Positions 41,498-50,883 of a DNA stretch of 64,000 nucleotides are shown here, piece after piece. How positions within the stretch are numbered: the stretch's first letter is position 1; the number at the start of each line of letters is the position of its first letter. Both the position numbers and the translations under genes were made by a program. The DNA is from Myxococcus flavus. GTDB lineage: Bacteria > Myxococcota > Myxococcia > Myxococcales > Myxococcaceae. The notes beneath the pieces were generated by a model. That model worked only from the letters and a program-made list of their open reading frames with translations, was not told the origin of the DNA and searched no databases. The DNA is taken from assembly GCF_050038885.1 (NCBI RefSeq), contig NZ_CP143624.1, positions 6,138,001 through 6,202,000 on the forward strand, given 5' to 3'.

Positions 41498-43795
41498 GTG
41501 GCAGGTCTGACGGTCGAATTGACCCAGGAGAACTTCGAGCGTGTCACCCAGGGGCCTGGGGTGTGCGTGGTGGACTTCTGGGCGGAGTGGTGTGGCCCCT
41601 GCCGCGGCTTCGCGCCGACCTTCGAGGCCGCAGCGAAGCAGTTCCCGAACATCACCTTCGGCAAGCTCGACACGGAGGCGCAGGAGGAGGTGTCCGGCCG
41701 GATGGAGATTCGCTCCATTCCCACGCTGGTGGCCTTCAAGGATGGCGTCGAGGTCCGGCGTGTGTCGGGAGCGATGTCGGCCGCGGCGTTCGCGAGCTGG
41801 CTGGGCAAGCTGGACTCGGTGGACCTGGCCGTCGAGCAGCAGCGGGCCGTGAACCGGAAGCTGACGGAGGAGGGCAGGCCGCCGCCGGGTGTGCCGCCCG
41901 AAGCGGAATGGGATGACGGGGACCAGGAGTGGTGCTTCGGCGACACCGACGAGGACGGGGAGAAGCACGGCCCCTGGAAGTACTGGCGCGCCGACGGAAC
42001 CCTCTGCAACGAGTGCAGCTTCGTCCACGGTAAGCCTCACGGGCCCTTCAAGCGCTTCCATGAGAGCGGCGAGGTGTCGCAGGACGGCGCCTTCGAGCAG
42101 GGCAAGCTTCATGGCCCGCGCACCTGGTACGCATCCGACCAGTTCACCACGGAGCGGATGCACGAGGACGGTGTCAGCGAGAAGGTTCGCAAGACGGTGA
42201 TGCTCTACGCGCACGGCCGCGTGACGCAGGTGTTGCACTACAACGCCGCGGGTGAGCGCGTGGTGCCCTCCACGGGCGTGCCGTACCCCACGCGCCCCGC
42301 GAACCTGCCGGAGACTGCCGAGTACCGCGAAGACCAGGACCAGTGGGCGTCCGTGTCTCTCAACGCGGCGGGCGAGCGGCATGGCCTGTGCCGGTTCTGG
42401 GACCGGGAGGGACAGTTCCTCTGGGAGAGCGAGTTCCGCGAGGGCAGCCAACACGGGCGCTACCGCTCCCGCGCCGTGGACGCATACGCGGACCCTCGGG
42501 TTCGGTTCGATGAAGGGGAGATGGAGGACGGCTCCGCCTGCGGCACGTGGCGGCTGCTGGACGCGGAGGGCACGCCCGTCATCAGCCGGGATTTGGGCGT
42601 GGCCCAGGGCCCCGAGGCGCTGGATGGCTCGCCGGTGTTCTCGAACCTGCCGCGGAGTGCCACTGAGTGGCGTGCGTTCGCCGAGCAGGCGCGGGCGGAC
42701 CGGCGGCACCGGGAGGCGCTGCTGGCCATGGCGCGGGCGAGCGCCATGTCACTGGATGTTGGACCGCTGAAGGCGTGGCTGGAAGCGCTCTCCTTGCCTC
42801 GCGCGGAGGCGAGCGCTCGCGAGCACGCCGAGCGGGTGGTGGACAGGGCGGGAGATGAGCGGGCGGCGCTGGCGGATGCGATGATTCGAGGCGCGGAGGG
42901 CGCCACCTTGCTCCGAGGCCTGGCGGTGCTTCACGACCAGCAGGACCGGCCCCGGGCGGCATTGGACTTCATCCTGGCCGCGATGCTGCTGGCGCCGGAG
43001 CGCTCGGCGTACCTGTTCACCCGGAGCCTCATCCTGGCGAACCTGGGGCTGGGCGAGCAGATGCAGAAGGACGCGGCGGCGTTGGTGCCGTCGGAGCCGG
43101 ATTCGGGGAGTTTCCTGTCGGCTTACGGGCGGGTGTTGTTCCCACGCTTCGACTTCTGGCCGGGGCGGGAGTCTGCGCACTGCACGTTCGAGGAGGTGCC
43201 CGACGGGCCGGAGAAGGCGCTCGACGCGGTGCAGGTGGTGGTTCGCAAGTACGCCACGCGGCTCCAGTTGCTGCGCGCGGAGATTCTCTCCCGCTTCAAG
43301 CCCGGTGCGCACGTGCCCTGGCTGCCGCCCGATCTGTCGTCCCTGCTTCCGGACGGGCCCGTCGAACTGGAGCAGACAGAGGTCGAGGGGGAGGATGGCG
43401 ATTCGGTGGTCATCGACGAGACGCTGTCCGTGAAGGGGATGGGGCTGCCGGCCCTGTCTCGCGTGGCTCGTGGGGACTGGAGCGCGCTGACCTGGCTCTT
43501 GTGGGCGAGCGGGGAGCAGTCGCTCCGGATGCCGGAGACGCTGGTGCCTCCGGCGGACTTCGGGCAGGCGGCGGGGCAGGCGACGCAGCGGCTGTGGCAG
43601 TGCCGTAACCGGCGGGCCCGTGGTGGGCTCGACCCGGATCTGCCAACGTTCGAATTCGAAGGGGTCGCCCTCCAGGAACTGCACCCCAACCTGGCAGGGA
43701 TTGCCGAGGAGCAGTACGCGGAGACGCAGGCGATGTTCTTCTGGCTGACCGACGCGAACCACGTGTCGCCGTGGCAGGACAATCTGAGGGGGTAG
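41498..43795 (+). CDS. Thioredoxin / MORN-like repeat fusion protein
   Basis: A 765-residue protein with a GTG start (41498) preceded by AAGGGAG. Residues 1-107 form a complete thioredoxin domain: active site WCGPC (31-35) and cis-Pro in IRSIPTLVAF. Residues ~140-365 contain five or so MORN/YwqK-like beta-hairpin repeats (KHGPWKYWRADGTLC, KPHGPFKRFHESGEV, KLHGPRTWYASD, RHGLCRFWDREGQF, SQHGRYRSRAV). Residues ~385-520 look helical, like TPR units. The last ~240 residues are not recognised (DWSALTWLLWASGEQSLRMP). No signal peptide is present, so it is predicted to be cytoplasmic. The FHA gene follows after 2 bp. The combination is not one I know; the redox site looks intact. Confidence 0.8.
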   Translation: MAGLTVELTQENFERVTQGPGVCVVDFWAEWCGPCRGFAPTFEAAAKQFPNITFGKLDTEAQEEVSGRMEIRSIPTLVAFKDGVEVRRVSGAMSAAAFASWLGKLDSVDLAVEQQRAVNRKLTEEGRPPPGVPPEAEWDDGDQEWCFGDTDEDGEKHGPWKYWRADGTLCNECSFVHGKPHGPFKRFHESGEVSQDGAFEQGKLHGPRTWYASDQFTTERMHEDGVSEKVRKTVMLYAHGRVTQVLHYNAAGERVVPSTGVPYPTRPANLPETAEYREDQDQWASVSLNAAGERHGLCRFWDREGQFLWESEFREGSQHGRYRSRAVDAYADPRVRFDEGEMEDGSACGTWRLLDAEGTPVISRDLGVAQGPEALDGSPVFSNLPRSATEWRAFAEQARADRRHREALLAMARASAMSLDVGPLKAWLEALSLPRAEASAREHAERVVDRAGDERAALADAMIRGAEGATLLRGLAVLHDQQDRPRAALDFILAAMLLAPERSAYLFTRSLILANLGLGEQMQKDAAALVPSEPDSGSFLSAYGRVLFPRFDFWPGRESAHCTFEEVPDGPEKALDAVQVVVRKYATRLQLLRAEILSRFKPGAHVPWLPPDLSSLLPDGPVELEQTEVEGEDGDSVVIDETLSVKGMGLPALSRVARGDWSALTWLLWASGEQSLRMPETLVPPADFGQAAGQATQRLWQCRNRRARGGLDPDLPTFEFEGVALQELHPNLAGIAEEQYAETQAMFFWLTDANHVSPWQDNLRG

Positions 43796-43797
43796 TC

Positions 43798-45294
43798 ATG
43801 AAGCGGATTCGTCAGACGATTGAGGTCTCCGAGCCCCTGTGGCGGGCGCTGGAGTTGATGAGCCGCGACATGGGCGTGGACCGGGATGCGCTGGTGGCGC
43901 AGGCCCTGTTTCAGCTCGCGCGCCAGAATGGCTACGTGGCCCCCACCGCGATTCCGCTGAGCGGGGAGCCGCAGGTGGCCGGTGGTGCCGTGACGGCCGC
44001 GCCGGGGGCGGAGCCCGTCGCCCAGGTGACGGGGGCTGTGCCGGCCGCGCCGGCCATTGCAATATTGGCGGCGCCGGGTGCTGAGTCCGTGGTCGAGGCG
44101 GCCGGTGCAATGACGGTGGCGCCGGGTGCTCTGCCCGTAGCCGAGACGGCTGCACCTGCGGCGGCGCATCCCTCTGTAGCGGCGACAGGCGTGGTTGCGC
44201 CTCCGGTTGTCGGCGCCGTGAAAACGGACGTGTCGCCCGCCGAGCCAGGGGCCGGTGCGCAGAAGACGGTGCCTGCCTCGGTGGATGGCCTGGGCGCGGC
44301 TGTGGCTGCTTCGGCCGTCGACACGTTCTCGGCAGACGACCCGGCGGAGGAGCCCGCGACGGAACCGCCTGGTGTCACGCCGGTGCCATTGGCCGTGGCA
44401 CAGGTGAGCTCCACCGAGCTGGTACACGCGCGGATGCAGGAGATTCTCGCGGAGGTCGAGGCGTTCGTGCAGCCCTCGGAGGGGCTGGCCGCGGAAACGG
44501 ATGACTCCGACGATGAGGATTCAGACGATGCCTCGGACGAGGATTTGGAAGACGGAGTGTTCGCTGACGATGCCTCGGCCGCGGAAGACGATGTAGCCGA
44601 TGACGGTGCTTCGGACGCGGGCGTCGAAGACGGTGCGTCCGCTGAGGATGCCTCGGATGGCGATGTGTCCCATGCTGGCTCGGACGAGGAACCCTCGGGA
44701 GACTCAGACGAGTCGGAGCCCGGAGTTGCCGCGGACGATTCGGCCGATGACGCCGAGGCATCCGCGGGCAATGGCGTGAAGGGGGAGCTGTCCACTGACG
44801 ACATTGCCGCGGAGCTCGCGGCGCTGGGCATCGTGGAGGACTCCACGGAGGCTGCTCAGGCGGAGGCCCCGGTCTCGACACCGATTGCGGCTCGTCCGCT
44901 GGTCGCGCGTCCAGTGCCGAAGGTGAGGCCTGCCGACGAAGCCGCGACGATTCTGGAGGACTCCTCGGCGGAGACCACCAACATCGTCAGCGCCCCGGCG
45001 CCGCTGGAGGTCTTCGTCCGGTGGGCGCAAGGCACGCCCGTGCCCGTCTCCACGGAGCGCTTCACGATTGGCCGGGGGCCTCGCTGCAACCTCGTCGTGA
45101 AGTCGGAGCGCGTCTCGCGCGAGCACGCCGTCGTGACGCGAGTGGGAGACGAGGTCTTCATCGAGGACCTCAACTCCTCGAACGGGACCTGGTTCAACAA
45201 CGAGCGAATCACCCGGCATCAGGTCTCGGACGGTGACGAGTACATGCTCGGCACGGAGTCCGTGTCGTTCACCATGCGCTCACCAGGAGCCTGA
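43798..45294 (+). CDS. FHA-domain protein with N-terminal RHH-like segment
   Basis: A 498-residue protein starting at MKRIRQTIEV (43798). Residues 1-50 (TIEVSEPLWRALELMSRDMG, DRDALVAQALFQLARQ) resemble a ribbon-helix-helix or similar small DNA-binding module. Residues ~55-180 are an Ala/Pro/Val linker and ~225-330 a very acidic Asp/Glu/Ser/Ala stretch. Residues ~400-497 form an FHA domain with FTIGRGPRCNLVV, SERVSREHAVV and IEDLNSSNGTWFNN, the phosphothreonine-binding loops. FHA domains read phospho-Thr made by Hanks kinases; such a kinase is encoded divergently 2.7 kb away. Acidic and Ala/Pro-rich stretches use strongly biased codons but stay in frame. Confidence 0.87.
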   Translation: MKRIRQTIEVSEPLWRALELMSRDMGVDRDALVAQALFQLARQNGYVAPTAIPLSGEPQVAGGAVTAAPGAEPVAQVTGAVPAAPAIAILAAPGAESVVEAAGAMTVAPGALPVAETAAPAAAHPSVAATGVVAPPVVGAVKTDVSPAEPGAGAQKTVPASVDGLGAAVAASAVDTFSADDPAEEPATEPPGVTPVPLAVAQVSSTELVHARMQEILAEVEAFVQPSEGLAAETDDSDDEDSDDASDEDLEDGVFADDASAAEDDVADDGASDAGVEDGASAEDASDGDVSHAGSDEEPSGDSDESEPGVAADDSADDAEASAGNGVKGELSTDDIAAELAALGIVEDSTEAAQAEAPVSTPIAARPLVARPVPKVRPADEAATILEDSSAETTNIVSAPAPLEVFVRWAQGTPVPVSTERFTIGRGPRCNLVVKSERVSREHAVVTRVGDEVFIEDLNSSNGTWFNNERITRHQVSDGDEYMLGTESVSFTMRSPGA

Positions 45295-45443
45295 CTTGAG
45301 GATGAAAGGCAGGGCATGGGCTGCGGCCCGCTGCGAGGGTCCTCTGCGCGGGTCTGCCTCGAACGGCTTCCGGACGGCGAGCTTCTCCAGCCCTACTTCG
45401 AGTCCTGAGGGGCTTCAACGCGTACATCGCGAAAGACGTGTCC

Positions 45444-45737
45444 ATGATTGGCCGCTCCATCGGAGGAGTCATTGCGCTCGTGTTCGTCGGTGGCTGCGTT
45501 GCGGCCGTTCTACGCCCCGTGGAACCGACGTACATAACGGCCGTTGGATTGCCGGATGGCGGTTCGTGCAGTGAGGACGTCGTCCCCCTTGACGTGGGGG
45601 CATGCTACTTCGATGAAACGAGGAGCAGCCCCGGCGAACGCCGCCAAAGTGGTCTGGTGCGCTGCGGCGAGATGATGACGGTGTGTGGTCGAGAGCGAGT
45701 CTGCGATTGCGCTCGAACGCAGGCGCTCTTCGCCTGA
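45444..45737 (+). CDS. Small Cys-rich lipoprotein
   Basis: A 97-residue protein; start at MIGRSIGGVI (45444), or six bases earlier at a GTG. Lipobox FVGGC. The mature part has seven cysteines after the lipidated one (GSCSEDV, GACYFDE, VRCGEMMTVCGRERVCDCARTQ). Function unknown. Confidence 0.55.
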   Translation: MIGRSIGGVIALVFVGGCVAAVLRPVEPTYITAVGLPDGGSCSEDVVPLDVGACYFDETRSSPGERRQSGLVRCGEMMTVCGRERVCDCARTQALFA

Positions 45738-46111
45738 GGGCCCGACCGGACGATTCGGTTGCTGGCCGATGGCGGTATCGAACCCAGTTTCCCGATGAGC
45801 GCCGAGCAAGTGCCGTTGCCGCCGCTCGCTCCGGTTCAAGGGTAAGAACGAATTCGGCGGCTGCGAGTTCTCGATGTCTCCTCCGAGAATGGGGCGGTGC
45901 TTGAGCGGCGGGCTCAGCCCGTCTGGATCCCCCCACGAGGCCATTCAGATGGGGTTGGTGGTTCCCTATGGGGAGGAACGCCAGCTCTGTGGGGTCCGGT
46001 TGTCCTGCCGATGCAGCGAGTTCACGGAGCGGGAGTGACGGTCGAGATGCCGTGACCCGTCCAGACGCCTTCGCGAGCACCCACAGAACATCGATGGGCT
46101 CGTGGAGCCGG
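45738..46111. other. 374-bp convergent intergenic region
   Basis: No gene, RNA or strong repeat is apparent here. It lies between a small lipoprotein gene (plus) and the SNF2 helicase gene (minus) that converge on it, and no strong terminator hairpin was found in it. It might be remnant DNA. Confidence 0.3.
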
Positions 46112-49100
46112 CTACTCCAGGAGCTGCATCAGGTCCGCACGCGTAATCGCCGTGGCGCCGGAGGCTCCGCCGAGCGCGGCCTCGAACAGCTCGCGCTTCT
46201 TCGCCTGCAGGGTGAGGATTTTCTCCTCCACCGTGCCCTGGGACACCAGCCGGTACACCATGACGGGGCGCTGCTGGCCAATGCGGTGCGCGCGGTCCGC
46301 GGCCTGGGCTTCCACGGAAGGGTTCCACCACGGGTCCACGAGGAAGACGTGGTCCGCCGCCGTGAGGTTGAGCCCCGTGGCGCCTGCCTTGAGCGAAATC
46401 AGCATCACCGGAGGGCCCTTCGGGTCCTGGAATGACGACGCCACCGCGCCGCGGTTGGCCGTACTCCCGTCCAGCCGGATGAACCCGATGCCCGCTTCCT
46501 GGAGCGCGGGCTCGATGAGGTCCAGCATGGACGTCCACTGCGAGAAGACGAGCGCCTTGTGCCCGTCCTCCACCGCCGTGCCCAGCGCCTCGACCAGGGC
46601 CTGAACCTTGGAAGAGGTTTTTGCCTGCTGGCCCGGCACGAGGGCGGGGTGGCATGCGGCCTGCCGGAGGCGAAGCAGGGCCTCCAGGGCCTTCAGCACG
46701 CTGCCGCCCGCTTCGAGCTGCGACACCACTTCCTCACGCGTCGCGGAGTAGACGGCGTCGTAGACAGCGCGCTCCCGCTCCGTGAGGGTGACATGGCGCA
46801 CGGCGTCCGTACGGGGAGGCAGCTCCGGCGCCACGTCCCGCTTGAGCCTGCGCAGGATGAAGGGCCGGATGCGCGCGCGCAGCCGCTCCGCCGCGCCCTT
46901 GTGGTTGTCCGCCACGGGCCGCGCCCAGCGCTCCTCGAACTCCTTCCGTCCGCCGAGCAGGCCCTGGTTGGTGAAGTGCATCAGGCTCCAGAGCTCATCC
47001 AGCCGGTTCTCGATGGGCGTGCCACTCAGCGCCAGCTTGAAGTCCGCCTGCAAGCCATACGCGGCGCGCGCCACCTGGCTGTCCGGGTTCTTGATGGCCT
47101 GAGCCTCGTCCAGCACGACGGTGTTCCACTGCTTCGCGCCCAGCACCTCCGCGTCCAGCCGCATCAAGGCGTACGTCGTCAGCGTCACGTCGGCGGACTC
47201 ATCCAGCGTGCGTCCGGGGCCGTGATACACGGAGACCTTCAGCGAGGGACGGAAGCGCTTCACCTCCGCCTCCCAGTTGGGCAGCACGCTCGTGGGCGCG
47301 ACGACCAGCGTGCCCGGTCCCAGCGTGCAGATGGTCTGCAGCGTCTTGCCCAGGCCCATGTCGTCCGCGAGCACGCCGCCCAGCCCCGCCTGCCGCAGGA
47401 AGGTGAGCCAGCTCACACCCTGGAGCTGATACGGGCGGAGCGTCGCCGTGAGGTCTTCCGGCAGTTGCGGCTCGGGCAGCTTCTCGAAGCCCTTCACCAG
47501 GGGCGCGAGCCGCTCCAGGTCCGGCGGAGAGGGGTGCTCCAGCGCTTCACACAGGCTCGTGAGCTGGGGAATGGCGTGGTTGGCGAGTCGCCCATCCCGC
47601 CCCCGCGCGGCCAGCAGGTCCGCGACGCGCTGGCCGTGGGACTTCAGCCACTCCGCGGGCAGCGGCGCCCAGCCGCCGCCTTCCAGGGGCACGAGCCCGA
47701 GCCCTTCCTCCCACGCGCGGATGACCGCCGCCGCGTCCACGGAGCGGGGCGACTCCCGGTCCTCGCCCTCGACCTGGAAGTTGAAGGAGAAGCCCACGTG
47801 CGGGACGCCCGAGGTGGCCGCGCCCGAGTCCACCTGGAGCACGGGTCGGAGCTGCACGTTCGGGTTCGTCACCACGGCGGCCCCGTCGCCCGTGAGACCG
47901 CCGCGCCAGCGCCGCAGCTTGTCGGCGAGCTGGACGGCCTCCTTGCCCTGAACCGTCACGCGCCGGCCGGGCGCCATGTTCAGCTCGTCGCGGAGCTGGT
48001 GGATGAGCATCTGCTCGGCGGCCTCGTCGCGCACGGGGGCGGCGCCCTGCAGGTACACCATGCGCCCGCTGTCGATGCGGGCGGAGGGCGGGGAGCCATA
48101 CACCAGCGTGGGCAGCACCGAGAGGCCCGTGTCGAGCTGGTTCAGCTCCAGGGAGATGCGCGGCTTCAGCGTGCGGTCGATGCGCGGCAGCCGCTGACTG
48201 CGCACATCCACTGGCATGCGGCGGGCGATGTCCGGCAGCACCTTGCCCGTCAGGTCCCCCATCTGGTGGGGCGCGAAGCTGCGCTCCTGCGGCAGCTTCT
48301 CCAGCCATGCCCCCGTGAGCGCCTGTTCGCCCAAGGGGCAGAGCGTGCCGCCGCACAGCGCGATGCCCGCGCTCACCACCTCGGTGACGCGCGGGTCCTT
48401 CGCCACCTTGAGCACCGTGTTCTCGCCGCGATCCTCCACGGTGACATGGGGCATGACGGGCTCGCTCGTCACCGAGACCAGGGCGCCGTCGAAGAGCACG
48501 GTGCGCGCCGGCTCCAGCGCGCGCAGGAGCGCGGCGAGCCGCTCGGGCGGGAGCGCGCCCCGGGTGGGCTTCATCAGGAGCTTGTCGGCGACCAGGTCGC
48601 ACGGCTCCACCTGGATGCGCGCCGCTTCCACCGGGTTGGTCAGCAGCGATGCCAGGCTTCGCGCCAGCAGCCGCGCGGTGTTGTCCGGGCGTACCACGAG
48701 CCGCTCCAGCTGTAGGCCGCCGTCCACGCGCTTGAACCGGTACACCATGCGCTCCGGTTTCGGTGCCCCCCCCGCGGAAGCGCCGGGCCTGGCGACGGTG
48801 TTCGTTCCCGGGCGCGCGGCGGGAGCGGCCGTGCGCGGCGCGGGGGCTCGCCGCGTCGTCGACTGATGGAGGACCATCGCCGCCGCGACCACATGCTCGC
48901 AGGGGTCCACCCGGCCACGGCAGTCGCACTCCCAGATGGCTTCATCCAGGTAGAGCACCGTCTTGACGGGAGCGGGCCGGCCGGCGACGCGGACGCGCAG
49001 CACGGCCTCTTCCTCATCCACGGACTGCACCGAGACGGCGCCCGCGCGAGCGAGGCCCGCACCGGCAGACCAGGTGTCCGGGCGCGCTTCCTCCCGGACG

Positions 49101-49129
49101 GCATCGAGCAGCTCCGCGGTCGCAGACAT
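46112..49129 (-). CDS. SNF2-family helicase with N-terminal SWIM zinc finger
   Basis: A 1005-residue cytoplasmic protein. Residues ~60-90 hold a SWIM motif (WECDCRGRVDPCEHVVA: Cys68, Cys70, Cys77, His79), which binds zinc and DNA or protein. The middle ~300 residues are unassigned. The SNF2 ATPase core follows: Walker A DMGLGKT (~586-593), DEAQ box (~670), SGTPIENRLDELWSLM, and C-lobe motifs VMLISLKAGATGLNLTAADH, VDPWWNPSVEAQAADRAHRIGQ. This is the RapA/HepA-like bacterial Snf2 group. Snf2 proteins translocate on dsDNA, remodelling protein-DNA complexes; the specific target is unknown. Confidence 0.93.
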   Translation of the reverse strand: MSATAELLDAVREEARPDTWSAGAGLARAGAVSVQSVDEEEAVLRVRVAGRPAPVKTVLYLDEAIWECDCRGRVDPCEHVVAAAMVLHQSTTRRAPAPRTAAPAARPGTNTVARPGASAGGAPKPERMVYRFKRVDGGLQLERLVVRPDNTARLLARSLASLLTNPVEAARIQVEPCDLVADKLLMKPTRGALPPERLAALLRALEPARTVLFDGALVSVTSEPVMPHVTVEDRGENTVLKVAKDPRVTEVVSAGIALCGGTLCPLGEQALTGAWLEKLPQERSFAPHQMGDLTGKVLPDIARRMPVDVRSQRLPRIDRTLKPRISLELNQLDTGLSVLPTLVYGSPPSARIDSGRMVYLQGAAPVRDEAAEQMLIHQLRDELNMAPGRRVTVQGKEAVQLADKLRRWRGGLTGDGAAVVTNPNVQLRPVLQVDSGAATSGVPHVGFSFNFQVEGEDRESPRSVDAAAVIRAWEEGLGLVPLEGGGWAPLPAEWLKSHGQRVADLLAARGRDGRLANHAIPQLTSLCEALEHPSPPDLERLAPLVKGFEKLPEPQLPEDLTATLRPYQLQGVSWLTFLRQAGLGGVLADDMGLGKTLQTICTLGPGTLVVAPTSVLPNWEAEVKRFRPSLKVSVYHGPGRTLDESADVTLTTYALMRLDAEVLGAKQWNTVVLDEAQAIKNPDSQVARAAYGLQADFKLALSGTPIENRLDELWSLMHFTNQGLLGGRKEFEERWARPVADNHKGAAERLRARIRPFILRRLKRDVAPELPPRTDAVRHVTLTERERAVYDAVYSATREEVVSQLEAGGSVLKALEALLRLRQAACHPALVPGQQAKTSSKVQALVEALGTAVEDGHKALVFSQWTSMLDLIEPALQEAGIGFIRLDGSTANRGAVASSFQDPKGPPVMLISLKAGATGLNLTAADHVFLVDPWWNPSVEAQAADRAHRIGQQRPVMVYRLVSQGTVEEKILTLQAKKRELFEAALGGASGATAITRADLMQLLE

Positions 49130-49221
49130 ACGAGGCCTGCTTCCCTATCCCCACGCGGCGTCACGCGCAACCCGCGCCGCGTCTCCGGAGGACCGCGAAG
49201 GAAGGGACGCGCCCCTTGCAT

Positions 49222-50883
49222 TCAGGGCGCGGTCGTCGTCAGCGGAAAGTCCGCGCGCGCCCAGGCCACCTCGAAGGCCTCACGGGTGCGCGCGGCCTCA
49301 TCCCGCCGTCCCTGGCCTTCGAGCGCCTGCGTCAGGCCGAAGAGGCCCCAGCCATTCTTCGGGTTGCGCCGGAGGTCCTCGCGGTAGACGGCCTCCGCCT
49401 CCGGGTAGCGTCCGGCGTCCAGCAGCGCGGCGCCCTGGTAGTGCCGCACCGGGTAGAACCAGTCCGCGGGCTCGGCGTAGGAGAGCTGGTCGGCGGCGGC
49501 GACGGCGTCCTTCCACAGTTCGTGCGCCTGGGGACTGCCCTCGGCCTGGGCGATGCGGGCCTTCAGGACGCGCACCGCCACGCCCAGCACGTCACGCGCG
49601 GTGTTGAGGTTCGCCGCCAGCGTCGGTGGCACCGTCTGGGCCAGTCGCTCCAGCTCCGCCAGCTCCGCGCGGGCCTGCGGAAGCTGGCCCGTGGCCGCCA
49701 GCGCCATGCCGTGCGCGTGGAGCCACAGGCCGGTTTGGACGGGGTACTTCGGGTCGGGCCGGGGTTCGGCGAGCAGGCCCTCCCAGTCTCCGAAGCGCAC
49801 CATGGCGAAGAGCGGCTGCGCGGCGAAGAAGTCCATGCCGGGCATCGTCGCGAGCATCTCCGGAGGGAAGTGCTTCGCCGAGGCACGCGCGGCTTCCAGC
49901 GTCTCCTGTTTCCGTCCCTCCATCGACGCGGAGTAGGCGAGGAAGCCGAAGTTATGGGACGTGTACATCGGGTACACGTGGCTGCGGGGCTTCGCCTGCT
50001 TCACGTAGGCCAGGTCCGCCGCCGCGGCCCGCCGGTTGCTCTCGGACGCATCCGCGTACCGGCCCACGCGCTGATAGATGTGGGCAGGCATGTGCACGAT
50101 GTGGCCCGCCTTGGGCGCCAGCTTGCCCAGCCGGTCCGCGGAGGGCTCCGCCTTCTCCGGGTGGCGTGAGGCCTCCACCGCGTGGATGTAGTAGTGGTTC
50201 GCCCCCAGGTGATTGGGGTCGCGGGCGAGCACCGACTCCAGGGTGGCGACAATCTGCTCCGTGCCAGGGGCCGGCTCGCCGTCGAGCGAATACAGCTTCC
50301 AGGGATTCCGGTCCATCAGGGCCTCGGCGTGGAGCGTCTGCACGTCCAGGTCGTCCGGGAAGCGCGCGGCCACGTCCGCCATGGCGCCCGCGTAGGCCTC
50401 GTTGAAGGGCGCCATCTTCTCGGGGGGCAACCCCTGGGGTCCGGGATAGCGCTTCTCGAGTGCCCCGATGAGGGCTTGCTCCACCGGCGCCGCGCGGGGG
50501 GCGAGCTGGCGGGCGCGCTGGAGCGCCTCCCAGGCGGCGGGCGCATTTTCCGCCAGCATCGGCAGGTTGTAGTTGGGCCCCAGGACCAGGGCGACGCCCC
50601 AGAAGCACATGGCGCAGGTGGGGTCCAGCTGCGCGGCCCGGGCGAACGAGCGGGCGGCCTCGTCGTGGTTGAAGCCATACGTCAGCCGCAGGCCCTGGTT
50701 GAAGTAGGCCTGGGCCTCGGGCGACGCGGTGGTGACCTTGCGCTCCTGCGTCCCCAGGCCGTCCAGCAGGACGGCGCCCTCCGCCAGGCCGTCCAGCGTG
50801 GGGGCCGAGTGCTCCGCCGCGGAGGCAGACGCGCCGGCAAGCGCCAGGGTCATCATCAAGACAAGGGGCAGGGGAGCACGCAT
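49222..50883 (-). CDS. Exported TPR-repeat protein
   Basis: A 553-residue protein. The start at MRAPLPLVLMMTL (50883) is set by the signal peptide (LVLMMTLALAGASASA), cleaved near residue 21; the longer frame to 51024 looks non-coding. The mature part is all-helical with TPR-type repeats (AQAYFNQGLRLTYGFNHDEAA, YADASESNRRAAAADLAY, PQARAELAELERLAQ, RYPEAEAVYREDLRRNPKNGWGLFGL). The segments DPTCAMCFWGVALVLGPNYN and GHIVHMPAHIYQRVGRY are typical of a TPR protein group common in Myxococcota and other soil bacteria. It is probably a periplasmic scaffold; enzymatic role unknown. Confidence 0.82.
   Translation of the reverse strand: MRAPLPLVLMMTLALAGASASAAEHSAPTLDGLAEGAVLLDGLGTQERKVTTASPEAQAYFNQGLRLTYGFNHDEAARSFARAAQLDPTCAMCFWGVALVLGPNYNLPMLAENAPAAWEALQRARQLAPRAAPVEQALIGALEKRYPGPQGLPPEKMAPFNEAYAGAMADVAARFPDDLDVQTLHAEALMDRNPWKLYSLDGEPAPGTEQIVATLESVLARDPNHLGANHYYIHAVEASRHPEKAEPSADRLGKLAPKAGHIVHMPAHIYQRVGRYADASESNRRAAAADLAYVKQAKPRSHVYPMYTSHNFGFLAYSASMEGRKQETLEAARASAKHFPPEMLATMPGMDFFAAQPLFAMVRFGDWEGLLAEPRPDPKYPVQTGLWLHAHGMALAATGQLPQARAELAELERLAQTVPPTLAANLNTARDVLGVAVRVLKARIAQAEGSPQAHELWKDAVAAADQLSYAEPADWFYPVRHYQGAALLDAGRYPEAEAVYREDLRRNPKNGWGLFGLTQALEGQGRRDEAARTREAFEVAWARADFPLTTTAP

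Noticed and set aside
45738..46111. Possible tRNA-like piece (TCGAACCCAG)
   Set aside because: No acceptor or anticodon stem could be built around it.
46559..48715. 718-codon plus-strand frame opposite the SNF2 helicase gene
   Set aside because: Shadow frame; SNF2 motifs are unambiguous on the minus strand.
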